From positions 1-64,000 of the forward strand of contig JAIBEZ010000083.1 in NCBI GenBank assembly GCA_019459485.1: a DNA stretch of 64,000 nucleotides, written 5' to 3'. The position numbers and the translations under genes are program-made. Shown here in pieces: positions 9,101 through 17,475 of this stretch. How positions within the stretch are numbered: the first letter of the stretch is position 1; the number at the start of each line of letters is the position of its first letter. The notes below the pieces were generated by a model, which saw only the letters and a program-made list of their open reading frames with translations, was not told where the DNA came from and searched no databases. This DNA is from Prolixibacteraceae bacterium (GTDB lineage Bacteria; Bacteroidota; Bacteroidia; Bacteroidales; Prolixibacteraceae).

Positions 9101-9505
9101 TTTAAATATTATACCCATCAGAATACAGGGTATTTTAATTCCCCGGCTAATATGTTGCAGGAAGCCTGGCATGGCGAAGGAACCTCCAATTCACAGTTTA
9201 TGGTTTCAGCGAGTACTGCCAATAATAACCTTCGTGCATCGTCGTGGTACATCGAAGACGGATCATTTCTCAGGGTTAAAAATCTTCAGATCGGATACAA
9301 TCCGGGAAAGGGGATTTGTCGAAAACTCTCTATTTCCTCTTGTCGTATTTATGTCGGGGCTCAAAACCTATACACATTTACGCGGTACAGCGGACTTGAT
9401 CCTGAATTAGCTGATTTAAGCGGTAGCCCGCTGAATTCTGGAATCGACTTTGCCAAATATCCGCAGGCAAGAACAATATTGACCGGATTAAGTGTAAAAT
9501 TCTAA
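6134..9505 (+). CDS. SusC/RagA TonB-dependent receptor with STN signalling domain
   Basis: 1123 residues from the ATG at 6134, chosen because it opens a clean signal peptide (MRVKLLLSIFLILFSVNIFSQ). The open frame reaches back to 5966 but would overlap FecR and lacks a signal there. Domains in order: STN (about 25-100), carboxypeptidase-regulatory-like domain (about 113-190), VVVIGYGDQRKSDLTGAI signature, plug (NRGANGVILISTKKG), then a 22-strand barrel ending LTGLSVKF. The protein imports oligosaccharides or similar ligands across the outer membrane. The STN domain signals to FecR. The substrate is unknown, since no CAZyme is adjacent. Confidence 0.93.
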   Translation: MRVKLLLSIFLILFSVNIFSQDKTISLNFRDTPIERIIAEIERQSGFRFFYEQSSINLTPKTSILVKNASIREVLDQLFSNSSYSYQMIDRHIILSQDKAIVPEKLKGNLSRTVKGFVTINETENIPGVTVIIKNTYTGTITDRKGYYQIELPVNADTLVFSFVGMKTLEVVVGQQTQVNVNLTPEILNVDEVVVIGYGDQRKSDLTGAITSIEVDGVRRMSVSGIDQALQGKAAGVLITSTSGSPGGGTSIRIRGIGTVNNNNPLFVIDGIPTDDIRFLNVGDIDNIEILKDASATAIYGNRGANGVILISTKKGKPGSPVITADSYIGINDVWRNPEMGDSKQFATIHNLAVANGNNVEGNNAYKYIEDFKDPNSFTGGTNWWNLITRKAFVQNHHFSISGGSEVNRYLMSISALNQDGTIKGSEFDRITFRVNNEYQLSPKVKIAFNTSISQARRLTIQEDDLDGGIVFTSIVLDPVTSGGERPVNDPIRVKYGEFSRWYESIYSNKYNPVAQIGRSLNKWTQLRFFGNISFQYELSKNLSYRSTYGIDSRRSDFDNFLPTYWMDSDSKNDINQVVKESGKNFDWVFENMLTYKRTFNNNHDFTALLGMTAEAGNFDIIQASKRNVPGNDDYLRYLSAATTDPNVQGDISDYALISYLGRINYSFRSKYLFTASARADGSSKFTGGEKWGYFPSLSVGWRISSEKFFTESSMSRNVDDLKIRLGWGQVGNQNIADNAFRTLIAGGNSKRYLFGHSIVQGYAPINIGNPGLTWETTESTNLGFDFTFYKNKLSGSIDLYNKKTKNMLLRLPVPLSTGLPGSPWTNAGDVINKGFELNATYRNKWEDLGYSVNMNVSTYHNRIVSLGGGEPIMGGEQRLGYTTKTMVGHPIGEFFGYIVEGVFQNQHEINEANALSSEGEYYQDILTRPGDFKFKDLNGDGKVTGEDRGFIGSPHPDFTYGLTFSADYHQFDFSIFLQGVQGNDIFNVFKYYTHQNTGYFNSPANMLQEAWHGEGTSNSQFMVSASTANNNLRASSWYIEDGSFLRVKNLQIGYNPGKGICRKLSISSCRIYVGAQNLYTFTRYSGLDPELADLSGSPLNSGIDFAKYPQARTILTGLSVKF

Positions 9506-9516
9506 AAACGAAACAA

Positions 9517-11121
9517 ATGGACAGACGAATATTTATACTTCTATTTCTTTTCCTGATTTTGGGCTGCGATCCGGCTTTCATTGACAAGCCTCAGCTTGCC
9601 ACACAAACATCCGAAAATTTCTATAAAACTGAAGCTGATGCCATCAAAGCAGTTACGGCAGTTTATAATTATTTTCAGCAATATGATTTCGAAGTCGGTA
9701 AATTCGAGTTTGGCGACATTGCTTCCGACGATGCTGAAAAAGGTGGCGAGTCAGACAATGACCGGCCGTTTGTGAAAGATCTTGAATATTTCCGCAGCCG
9801 TTCCGATAATTTATCGTGCAGGGCGATGTGGAGTATCTGTTTTACTGCCATTTACCATGTTAACAATACTGAAACACAAATTGCAAAAATAGAGATGGAT
9901 CAGCAGTTAAAAAACAGGCTGATTGGCGAAGTCCGGTTTATACGGGCTCATTTTTATTTTTATCTGATCAATATTTTTGGCGAAGTACCATTGGTTACCA
10001 AAACCCTTTCACCCAACGAATATCATTTGCCCAAAGCGACAATAACAGCCATCTGGAAGCAAATTGAAGAAGATTTAATTTTTGCGAAAGAACATCTCCC
10101 TTTAAAATCAGGATACGCAAAAGCCGATCTGGGACGGATTACAAAAGGAACTGCACAAACGTTTCTGGCAAATGCTTACCTCTTTCAAAAGAAATGGGCG
10201 CTTGCCCAAAAGGAAGCAAAAGAGGTAATCCTTTCCGGCGAATACAATCTTGAACCTGAATTTCAGGATTTGTTCCAGATTCAAAAATCGGAGTTCGGTA
10301 TAGAATCGGTTTTCGAAATTCCGCATATTTCGACCAATACCGGCTGGGGCGACGAAAACGAAGGAACTGTGATACCGGTTTTTTGTCGCAGTCGCAATGC
10401 CGGAGGTTGGGGTTTTAATTGCCCGACTCTTGATTTGCTGAATGAATTCGAACCAGGCGATCCCAGATTGGTGCATACCTTGCTGTTCGATGGTGATATT
10501 TTTGAAGGCGAAATCCAATTCAATCAGTTCAGTCCTTCACGCTTGCATTCCAGAAAAGTATTTTTAAGCCCTTCAGAACGGGTCGGTTTTGATTCTTCTG
10601 ATGCCCCGGTTAACCAGAAAGTGATCCGCTATGCCGAAGTGCTGCTTATTCATGCAGAAGCTGCCTGCGAAAATGGTGATTTAGAGGAAGCACGTTTATC
10701 TCTCAATCAGGTTCGCCGGAGGGCACGACTTAGCAGCGCCATCGATGAAAAAATAACATTCAAGAATGTCAACAAATATCAGGTCACGAAAGGACAATAC
10801 GTTCAATACGATTTCGTGAAATACGATTATTGGGAGGCTAACAGCGAAATCGCCAATCTGTTGCCCGATGTGACCACCAACGACCAGCAATTACTTCGGA
10901 ATGCAATCAGGCACGAACGACGTATTGAACTGGCAATGGAAAATAAACGGTTTTACGATATCATCCGTTGGGGCGAACCTGAAACTCATTTTCAACGTTT
11001 TGCTGCCAGATGGAATACCGGAAAAGGCGCACAATTCAGAAAAAACATCAACGAAGTTTTCCCGATTCCGCAGGATGAACTGGATTTGAACCCAAGGATG
11101 ACGCAAAATCCGGGGTATTAG
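9517..11121 (+). CDS. SusD/RagB outer-membrane lipoprotein
   Basis: 534 residues. The signal peptide ends in a lipobox with ILGC (Cys17). The fold is mainly TPR helices: an N-terminal SusD-like region (about 20-220) and a C-terminal RagB/SusD region with the conserved VIRYAEVLLIHAEAA, RLSLNQVRRRA, AIRHERRIELAMENKRFYDIIRWG and IPQDELDLNPRMTQNPGY tail. It caps the SusC barrel and binds the ligand on the cell surface. It starts 11 bases after susC. No glycoside hydrolase follows, so the locus is a minimal SusCD pair. Confidence 0.93.
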   Translation: MDRRIFILLFLFLILGCDPAFIDKPQLATQTSENFYKTEADAIKAVTAVYNYFQQYDFEVGKFEFGDIASDDAEKGGESDNDRPFVKDLEYFRSRSDNLSCRAMWSICFTAIYHVNNTETQIAKIEMDQQLKNRLIGEVRFIRAHFYFYLINIFGEVPLVTKTLSPNEYHLPKATITAIWKQIEEDLIFAKEHLPLKSGYAKADLGRITKGTAQTFLANAYLFQKKWALAQKEAKEVILSGEYNLEPEFQDLFQIQKSEFGIESVFEIPHISTNTGWGDENEGTVIPVFCRSRNAGGWGFNCPTLDLLNEFEPGDPRLVHTLLFDGDIFEGEIQFNQFSPSRLHSRKVFLSPSERVGFDSSDAPVNQKVIRYAEVLLIHAEAACENGDLEEARLSLNQVRRRARLSSAIDEKITFKNVNKYQVTKGQYVQYDFVKYDYWEANSEIANLLPDVTTNDQQLLRNAIRHERRIELAMENKRFYDIIRWGEPETHFQRFAARWNTGKGAQFRKNINEVFPIPQDELDLNPRMTQNPGY

Positions 11122-11123
11122 GA

Positions 11124-11262
11124 AGTTTCAGGTTTCAAGTTCCAGCTATGGTGGTCATTAAGTGGTCATTGATTGTCATTAAATTGTCATTGATTGTAAA
11201 ATCCGGTTTGGGTTTTGACCACCAATGACGTGAAACAAATGGCGACCAATGACAATTATCTC
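11124..11262. repeat. Intergenic repeats between susD and the outer-membrane protein gene
   Basis: The stretch opens with the tttcaagttcca-type motif (11130-11144), also seen at 22895, 27432 and 49104. It continues with repeated tggtcatt/tgattgtcatt units. It ends in the 31-base element at 11224-11254 that is nearly identical to 3214-3244. It is non-coding and lies between two convergent gene ends. Confidence 0.6.
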
Positions 11263-11275
11263 ATCTTCGAATGTC

Positions 11276-12607
11276 CTAGAAAAGATAGTTGAGTCCCATA
11301 TAGAATCCGGATTTCCCGTCTTGTTTGTCGGCTGCCATACCGTAATCCATTGCAATCACAAAGTTTTCGTTCATTGCTATAATTAACCCGCCACCGTAAG
11401 AATAGTGCATCTTTTCAGCATCTTTCTTTAAATAATCACCCGGCAATCCCAAGGTTGAATTCGGATTTACTGCGATTTTTTTGGTAACCCGTCCAAAGTC
11501 GGTAAATCCGTTCAGGCCAATGTAGAAGTTATTTTTAATAAAATTGAACCGGACAACTTTCCAGCGTGCTTCCACATTCCCATAGAAAATGCCATCACCA
11601 ATAACGCGGTTTCGAAGAATACCACGAATTGTAGAGGCTCCGCCAAGTCCTTCAGAAGTAGCGCCAGTCAACTGGGAAGTTATTACCTGTGATTGATAGT
11701 AAAACGGAACAGTTCCGCCAAGTGTAGTTTGGTAGGCCAGACGGTAAACCAGTGATAAGTTATCGGGAACAATCGTGAAATATTGCCGGTGCGTCAGGCT
11801 TAACTTTGAAAACGAACTTTCAGCGCCCAAAATCTTTGGCGATGCTTCGATAACAGCTTCCGTCCAAACGCCTTTCATCGGGTTTGGCTGATTGTCGCGT
11901 GTATCGAAAACAATCCCGCCTTTAAAAGTTGGCACAAAACCGCCGTCAACTTCATTGCCGCCAATAATTCCCCAATCCTGGTATTTCTCGAACAACCCCG
12001 GTTCCTCGGCAAGTGTTGGAAGTTTATCTTCATCGTCTTTTCCTTTGTTCAGTTTCTCGATATTGACAGATCCGACCTTGAAATTCTGAAAATTCCAGCC
12101 AGTTATCCAGCGAAAATTCTCTCCTGAAAGTTTACCCTGAATATCACCTTTAAAGCGGAACAGTTTCCGGTCGTATTTGTAAAACATCCTCGATTTATAA
12201 TCTGCAGATTCATCGTCAGTCCAATCGGCTTTGTAAACGGCATCGTAACCGTTGAATCCATAAAAATCGTAAGCCATGTCCGAAAGGTAACTCAAATCGA
12301 AAGTTGTTTGCAAGCCTTTGAAGAGCTGGTCGGAGTCGTAATAAATCCGGTTAATTCCGCTTCCTTTGGTGAATCGCGAAACTTCGAAGTAAAATTTATG
12401 ATTGTATTTCGGATAGCGGCTACCATCGCCATAATTGTAGAGATCTACCAAAGCGCCGTACTGAAATCCCAAATCGGTGTCAAAAGTAACAGCGGGCAAT
12501 GCGCCAAAATTCCAGTTTTTCTTGATCAGTTCATCTTTTTTTTCAGTTTGGGAGAACAGCCCCAGCGAAAGGAAAATGCACATTGAGGAAAGTAATAACT
12601 TTTTCAT
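11276..12607 (-). CDS. Omp85/surface-antigen-like outer-membrane beta-barrel protein
   Basis: 443 residues with a signal peptide (MKKLLLSSMCIFLSLGLFSQ). The mature protein is rich in alternating beta-strand patterns and ends with an aromatic residue (LNYLF), the usual outer-membrane barrel signature. The segments FGALPAVTFDTDLGFQYGA and the GGASTIRGILRNRV turn fit Bacteroidota proteins with a bacterial-surface-antigen (BamA/TamA-type) barrel. No POTRA domains precede the barrel. The function is not predictable; a lipid or protein export role is possible. It is divergent from the next gene. Confidence 0.65.
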   Translation of the reverse strand: MKKLLLSSMCIFLSLGLFSQTEKKDELIKKNWNFGALPAVTFDTDLGFQYGALVDLYNYGDGSRYPKYNHKFYFEVSRFTKGSGINRIYYDSDQLFKGLQTTFDLSYLSDMAYDFYGFNGYDAVYKADWTDDESADYKSRMFYKYDRKLFRFKGDIQGKLSGENFRWITGWNFQNFKVGSVNIEKLNKGKDDEDKLPTLAEEPGLFEKYQDWGIIGGNEVDGGFVPTFKGGIVFDTRDNQPNPMKGVWTEAVIEASPKILGAESSFSKLSLTHRQYFTIVPDNLSLVYRLAYQTTLGGTVPFYYQSQVITSQLTGATSEGLGGASTIRGILRNRVIGDGIFYGNVEARWKVVRFNFIKNNFYIGLNGFTDFGRVTKKIAVNPNSTLGLPGDYLKKDAEKMHYSYGGGLIIAMNENFVIAMDYGMAADKQDGKSGFYMGLNYLF

Positions 12608-12792
12608 AAGTTGAGAGTTTTGTGTAAACGAAGATAATAATATTACTCAGTTTATAATTCCACTTTAAAACGTCAATATTTTATCTTGATTACTGGTATT
12701 ATTTGTTTACAACAGCGACTTGTTTCGAATGTTTTATTCATTACTTTCATGCCGCTTTAATTGATCTTTTATTACCTTCTAAACCAATTGAA

Positions 12793-14946
12793 TTGAAATA
12801 CTTCTGCTTTTCCATGGCAGTTGTCCTGATACTGATTTCAGGAAATCAACTGATTGCCCAAACGGCTGCAAAAGCTGTCAGGGTAACTACTCCTCCAACA
12901 ATTGATGGGCGTATCAACGAACCAGTTTGGGAACAAGCCACCCAAATCGACCAGTTTGTTCAGCGCGAACCCAATCCCGGTCAGCCGGTATCCGAGCGAA
13001 CAGTTGTCTCGGTCTGTTACGATGATCATTTCCTGTACTTTGCCGTGAAATGTTACGACGACCCGAAGGAAATTACTGCCAAAGAAATGGCCCGCGATGT
13101 GAGCCTGGGAAACGATGACCGGGTACAGATTATTCTGGATACCTACCTTGATCATCGCAATGGCTATTGGTTTCAGATTGGGCCGCGCGGTTCGATCGGC
13201 GATGCGCTGGTCAGTGAAAACGGAGCTTCGTTGAACAAGGAATGGGATGCTTTGTGGACCGGAAAATCAAGCATCAACGACGAAGGTTGGGAATCAGAAC
13301 TGGCCATTCCGTTTAAAACCATCGGCTTCGATCCTGACAAAACTGTTTGGGGAATGAAGCTGATCCGCAACATCAAACGCAAGCTCGAAGCTTCTTACTG
13401 GCCGGTTGCCAACCTCAATACGCACCGTTTTCAGATTTCAGATTCAGGAACACTGGAAGGGCTGGAAGGTATTACCCAGGGAATCGGGCTCGATATTTCG
13501 CCTTATGCAATTGGCGGAATGAACACTAAAAAAGGTGAAACCAACAAATACATGGCCGATGCCGGACTGGATATGTTTTACCAGATTACACCCAGACTGA
13601 AGGCCTCTCTTTCGATTAATACCGATTTTGCTGAAACGGAAGTGGATGACCGGCAAATCAACCTGACCCGTTTCAACCTGCACTTTCCGGAGAAACGCGA
13701 CTTCTTTTTGGATGGATCGAACTATTTCAAATTCGGAATTGAGGGTGACGACAACAATCCCTACAGGAATTCAATCGTGCCGTTTTTCTCCCGAAGGCTG
13801 GGGCTCGACAACTCCGGAAACATGCTTCCGGTGCGGTATGCAGCCAAGATAACCGGTTCACAAAACAACTGGAACATCGGTATGATGCACATCAGCGATG
13901 AACGTGATTACGGCAATTCGCAACTTTCAGTCGGACGGATCAGCCGCAACATTGGCGCTCAATCATCGGTTGGCGTGATCGGCACCTGGGGAAATGCGCT
14001 TTCGACCGATCATAACATGGTTGGCGGATTCGATCTGAAACTGGCGACGTCTAAATTTCAAAAGAATAAAAACCTGGTATTAACAATGTTTGGAATGATT
14101 TCGGATACGCCTTTCAAAAACGAAGAGAATAATACTTCATGGGGAGCCGACATTGCTTTCCCGAACGATTTTTTATACTTCGGACTGGGCCATTATGAAG
14201 TGGGTGAAAACTTTGTGGCAGGCATCGGTTTTGTTCCGCGCACCAATATAAAAGCCAGCTACGGTAATTTCTCGCTCGGTCCGCGGCCTGATAAATGGGG
14301 AATCCTTCAGGTAAAAACCGGCGCAGGTTTTAATTACCTGACCAATTTCGAGAATGTGATGGTTACCCGCGTTTTGAATATTCAGCCTTTGGGAATCCGG
14401 TTTAAATCGGGCGAGGAATTTTCCTATTCGGTAAACCAGCAATACGAGTTTCTAACCAAAGATTTTAACATTTACCCCGGATTTGTTATCCCGATGAATG
14501 CCTACACTTTTTGGTATCAAAATGTTCAGTTAATTTCTGCCGGAAGCCGCAATCTGGCAGGATCGGCAAGTTTCGGATCGGGCGATTTTTACAATGGCCG
14601 CAAGCAGGACATGAAACTGACAGTGAACTACAAGGTGGCTGTTCCGTTGTTCATCGGCGCCAATTATTCCGTCAACCATGTTACTTTGCCTGAAGGCGAT
14701 TTTACCGCTAAAATTTACCAGTTAAATATGAATATTCTGTTTAGCCCGACGGTCACACTTTACAACTATTTTCAGTACGACAATGCCAGTGAAAAGATGG
14801 GTTGGCAATCACGTTTTCAATGGATTCTGAAACCCGGAAACGAAGTGATTCTGGCCTGGACATCAGGCTGGTCGCAACCGGCAGAACGTTTCATCATGAA
14901 CGAAAGCGCTCTGAGGTTGAAGCTGAAGTACAATATCAGGTTTTAA
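12793..14946 (+). CDS. CBM9-like/DUF5916 outer-membrane protein
   Basis: 717 residues from a TTG at 12793; the ATG at 12814 is an alternative. The TTG gives a better signal peptide (a Lys, then a hydrophobic run to LIAQ). The open frame continues back to a TTG at 12703, but that extension does not look like a signal. An N-terminal family 9 carbohydrate-binding-like sandwich (TTPPTIDGRINEPVWEQA; YDDHFLYFAVKCYD) is followed by the DUF5916 barrel-like region, including FPEKRDFFLDGS and a C-terminus ending in F. I recall such proteins as common in Bacteroidota but with no assigned activity. Confidence 0.75.
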   Translation: MKYFCFSMAVVLILISGNQLIAQTAAKAVRVTTPPTIDGRINEPVWEQATQIDQFVQREPNPGQPVSERTVVSVCYDDHFLYFAVKCYDDPKEITAKEMARDVSLGNDDRVQIILDTYLDHRNGYWFQIGPRGSIGDALVSENGASLNKEWDALWTGKSSINDEGWESELAIPFKTIGFDPDKTVWGMKLIRNIKRKLEASYWPVANLNTHRFQISDSGTLEGLEGITQGIGLDISPYAIGGMNTKKGETNKYMADAGLDMFYQITPRLKASLSINTDFAETEVDDRQINLTRFNLHFPEKRDFFLDGSNYFKFGIEGDDNNPYRNSIVPFFSRRLGLDNSGNMLPVRYAAKITGSQNNWNIGMMHISDERDYGNSQLSVGRISRNIGAQSSVGVIGTWGNALSTDHNMVGGFDLKLATSKFQKNKNLVLTMFGMISDTPFKNEENNTSWGADIAFPNDFLYFGLGHYEVGENFVAGIGFVPRTNIKASYGNFSLGPRPDKWGILQVKTGAGFNYLTNFENVMVTRVLNIQPLGIRFKSGEEFSYSVNQQYEFLTKDFNIYPGFVIPMNAYTFWYQNVQLISAGSRNLAGSASFGSGDFYNGRKQDMKLTVNYKVAVPLFIGANYSVNHVTLPEGDFTAKIYQLNMNILFSPTVTLYNYFQYDNASEKMGWQSRFQWILKPGNEVILAWTSGWSQPAERFIMNESALRLKLKYNIRF

Positions 14947-14950
14947 TAAA

Positions 14951-15084
14951 TTACTGCTATAACAGCAATATTGTTACATTTTAGAATTAGTTCAATAGAA
15001 ATGCCACTACTTTACCTCTATGGCAGTAATATTACATCAAAAGACTAGTTTCTGAATTTAAAATTCCATATTTTTACCGCTATA
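14951..15084. promoter_or_regulatory. Three operator-like repeats upstream of hipB
   Basis: The 11-base motif TTAC(T/C)GC(T/C)ATA occurs three times in the 149 bases before hipB: forward at 14951-14961, reverse at 15019-15029 and forward at 15074-15084, 11 bases before the ATG. The first copy is also part of a TGCT-N5-AGCA dyad (14955-14967). HipB proteins repress their own operons by binding several such sites, so these are good candidate HipB operators. Confidence 0.6.
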
Positions 15085-15095
15085 ACAATAGAATT

Positions 15096-15332
15096 ATGCT
15101 GGAACCTAAAGTATTGGCAACTGTAATAAAAAAGCATCGGAAAGCTGCAGGCCTAAGTCAGCTTCAGTTAGCGGAAATGGCAGGCGTGGGGAAAACTGTT
15201 GTCTTTGACCTTGAAAAAGGAAAAGAAACCATTCAACTGGCCACTTTGCGAAAAATACTGGTGGTATTAAACATTAAAGTTCAGCTAACCAGTCCTTTTA
15301 TGGATCAAATTGTAACCGATGAGAATAGCTAA
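15096..15332 (+). CDS. hipB: HipB-like HTH antitoxin/repressor
   Basis: 78 residues, almost entirely one XRE-type helix-turn-helix (LSQLQLAEMAGVGKTVVFDLE, then an LATLRKIL helix). It is the first gene of a three-gene operon and overlaps the next by 14 bases. Its role is DNA binding and autoregulation, probably augmented by complex formation with the HipS and HipT products. Three repeated motifs upstream are likely operators. Confidence 0.85.
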   Translation: MLEPKVLATVIKKHRKAAGLSQLQLAEMAGVGKTVVFDLEKGKETIQLATLRKILVVLNIKVQLTSPFMDQIVTDENS

Positions 15333-15633
15333 AGTTTTTGTTAACGATGTCGCAGCCGGAACGCTTACTGAATTGGAATACGGTAAAAAATACCGTTTCG
15401 AATACATTAAAGACTATACCGGAACTCCTGTTTCGCTAACATTACCTGTTAACCAATCGGTATTTGAATTTGATTCATTTCCACCTTTTTTTGATGGTTT
15501 GCTTCCTGAAGGTTACCAATTGGAAGGCCTGTTAAAATTCGGGAAAATAGATCGCAATGATGTATTCTCGCAAATCGTAGCTGTAGGTGACGATCTGGTC
15601 GGAAATGTAACAGTAAAGGAAATGACCCCATGA
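15319..15633 (+). CDS. hipS: HipS-like antitoxin (HipA N-terminal subdomain as a separate protein)
   Basis: 104 residues corresponding only to the N-terminal subdomain of HipA (the couple_hipA region: VFVNDVAAGTLTELEYG, YDYTG-like and LPEGYQLEGLLK). In canonical hipBA loci this domain is fused to the kinase. Here it ends with a TGA that overlaps the ATG of the kinase gene (ATGA, 15630-15633). That is the layout of the HipBST system described in enteropathogenic E. coli, where HipS is the antitoxin. The functional match is inferred from architecture. Confidence 0.8.
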   Translation: MRIAKVFVNDVAAGTLTELEYGKKYRFEYIKDYTGTPVSLTLPVNQSVFEFDSFPPFFDGLLPEGYQLEGLLKFGKIDRNDVFSQIVAVGDDLVGNVTVKEMTP

Positions 15634-16559
15634 ATCGCTGTACAATCATATACAATGAATTTTGCGAAGGGCTTTACAGCGAAAAAGGGCTAAAGCGTCT
15701 GTCTCCGTCATTAAAGACACTTGGTTTGCTTAATTATACCGCTGAAGAATTGCGTGTCGAAGCCATGCAAAGAGCATCCAAAATGTCCATTCAGGGAGTT
15801 CAGCCAAAACTTAGCGCTATTTTGAATATCAAAGATGGCCTATTCGAAGTTGTGGACAAAGGCGGACGATATATTTTGAAGCCCCAGCACCAAATTTTTC
15901 CTGAACTTCCGCAAAATGAAGATCTAACCATGAGGCTTGCTGAAAGCATCGGCATTGAAGTTCCACTTCACGGTTTGATTTATGCAAAAGATAATTCGCT
16001 CACCTATTTTGTCAGGCGTTTCGATAGAAAAGGGCAAAAAGATAAAGTTGCAGTGGAAGATTTTGCACAATTGGCAGGAATGAGCCGGGATACCAAATAC
16101 AATTATTCAATGGAAAAACTTGTGACATTGATAGATGATTTTTGCACTTTCCCTGCCATTGAAAAAGCAAGACTTTTTAAACTTGTGCTCTTCAACTACC
16201 TTGTGGGAAATGAAGATATGCACCTCAAAAATTATTCGGTAATCATTCATAACGGGAAAGTTGAACTATCACCAGCATACGATCTGCTCAATTCTTCCAT
16301 CGTATTAAGAGGTGATATTGAGGAAATTGCTTTATCATTGAAAGGCAAAAAGAGCAATCTGAACCGGGAAATCCTGATCAATTATTTTGGCAGGGAACGC
16401 TGTAGCTTAACCGAAAAAGTCATCGAAAAAATATTAAAGACCATTCAGGTTGAATTGCCTTCATGGTTTAAATTGATTGAGATCAGCTTTTTATCGGACG
16501 AAATGAAGGAAAAATACAGAAGCCTACTCCAAAAAAGAATCAATATTTTAGGACTTTGA
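15630..16559 (+). CDS. hipT: HipT-like serine/threonine kinase toxin
   Basis: 309 residues: the HipA kinase core without its N-terminal subdomain. Visible motifs are the Gly-rich loop S53-I-Q-G-V-Q-P-K, where S53 is the probable autophosphorylation serine, K84 (YILKP), the catalytic GNEDMHLKN with D196 and N201, and the metal-binding AYDLL with D218. HipA phosphorylates GltX, and E. coli HipT phosphorylates TrpS; the target here is unknown. It is translationally coupled to hipS. All catalytic residues look intact, so it should be active when freed from HipS and HipB. Confidence 0.85.
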   Translation: MNRCTIIYNEFCEGLYSEKGLKRLSPSLKTLGLLNYTAEELRVEAMQRASKMSIQGVQPKLSAILNIKDGLFEVVDKGGRYILKPQHQIFPELPQNEDLTMRLAESIGIEVPLHGLIYAKDNSLTYFVRRFDRKGQKDKVAVEDFAQLAGMSRDTKYNYSMEKLVTLIDDFCTFPAIEKARLFKLVLFNYLVGNEDMHLKNYSVIIHNGKVELSPAYDLLNSSIVLRGDIEEIALSLKGKKSNLNREILINYFGRERCSLTEKVIEKILKTIQVELPSWFKLIEISFLSDEMKEKYRSLLQKRINILGL

Positions 16560-16609
16560 AATCTCATTTCATCTTTCGCGTAATCCGTGTAAAATCCGTG
16601 TAATCTTTT

Positions 16610-17338
16610 TTATATCCACCCTCTCAATTTGTAGTATGCGAGCGCGGCCATTTCCCTTGCAATCAGTATTTCGTATTTCAGGTGGTTCCAGAATTGGTAC
16701 CTGACTGCGGTATTGTCGCCAATATCCGGAACTAACAATTTGTCACCGCCCAGCTTGTCGTCCTCGAAAAAGAGATCGGCTTCAATGGCATTTTCGAAAG
16801 TTGGCAATGCGCTTACTTTGGTGAAGCCGGCCTTTTTAAAAACCAATACGGCACGCCGCATGTGTTCGGGCGATGTTACAAGCAATATAGATTTGTCAGT
16901 TAATATTTCCCGATTAAAATGCTGAAGCTGAATGGCCTCTGAGCGCGTGTTGGTAGCCGTTTGCTCGAACAATATTCTTTCAGGAGAAATACCCTTTAGT
17001 ACAAGTTCGGCAGCAACCAATCGGGCAGTACTGAGCGAATCGGTCGGATTTCCGGGAATTGAAATTACGATCCGGCTATTAGGCGATTCAATTGCCGCAC
17101 GATGTACAAAAAATGCCCGCATCAGGCTCGATTCGCTGGGCATTCCGCCTCCGCCCAGCAAAACAATGTAGTCAGGCTTTCCTGAAATTTTTGACTGACT
17201 GGTTCCCAGCCAGTAATAACCCCAATAGGGCAAAGTCGTGAAACTGAGTATCAGCATCGCGATAAACAATATTCCAAAGGCAACAAGCAATGTGCGAAGT
17301 ACCGCCCAACTACGCTTAAAAATATTCGGTTTTGCCAT
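16610..17338 (-). CDS. YdcF/SanA-like DUF218 membrane protein
   Basis: 242 residues. One N-terminal transmembrane helix (about 12-32) anchors a periplasmic DUF218 domain, which begins with YIVLLGGGGMPSE and includes NTRSEA and LLVTSPEHMRRA. E. coli SanA and ElyC relatives affect envelope integrity, peptidoglycan and lipid-carrier metabolism; the exact reaction is not known. It is convergent with hipT, with 50 bases between stops. Confidence 0.8.
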   Translation of the reverse strand: MAKPNIFKRSWAVLRTLLVAFGILFIAMLILSFTTLPYWGYYWLGTSQSKISGKPDYIVLLGGGGMPSESSLMRAFFVHRAAIESPNSRIVISIPGNPTDSLSTARLVAAELVLKGISPERILFEQTATNTRSEAIQLQHFNREILTDKSILLVTSPEHMRRAVLVFKKAGFTKVSALPTFENAIEADLFFEDDKLGGDKLLVPDIGDNTAVRYQFWNHLKYEILIAREMAALAYYKLRGWI

Positions 17339-17475
17339 AGATGACTTTATCAGTAAAAGCCTAAAGTTAGGGAAATTTCAGGATTAGCTTCAGGATTGAA
17401 AATAATAGGTAGTTTTGGATTGAAATGCCTGCTAAAATGCATTTTAATGGACTATTCTATCACTTAAAAAAAAGC

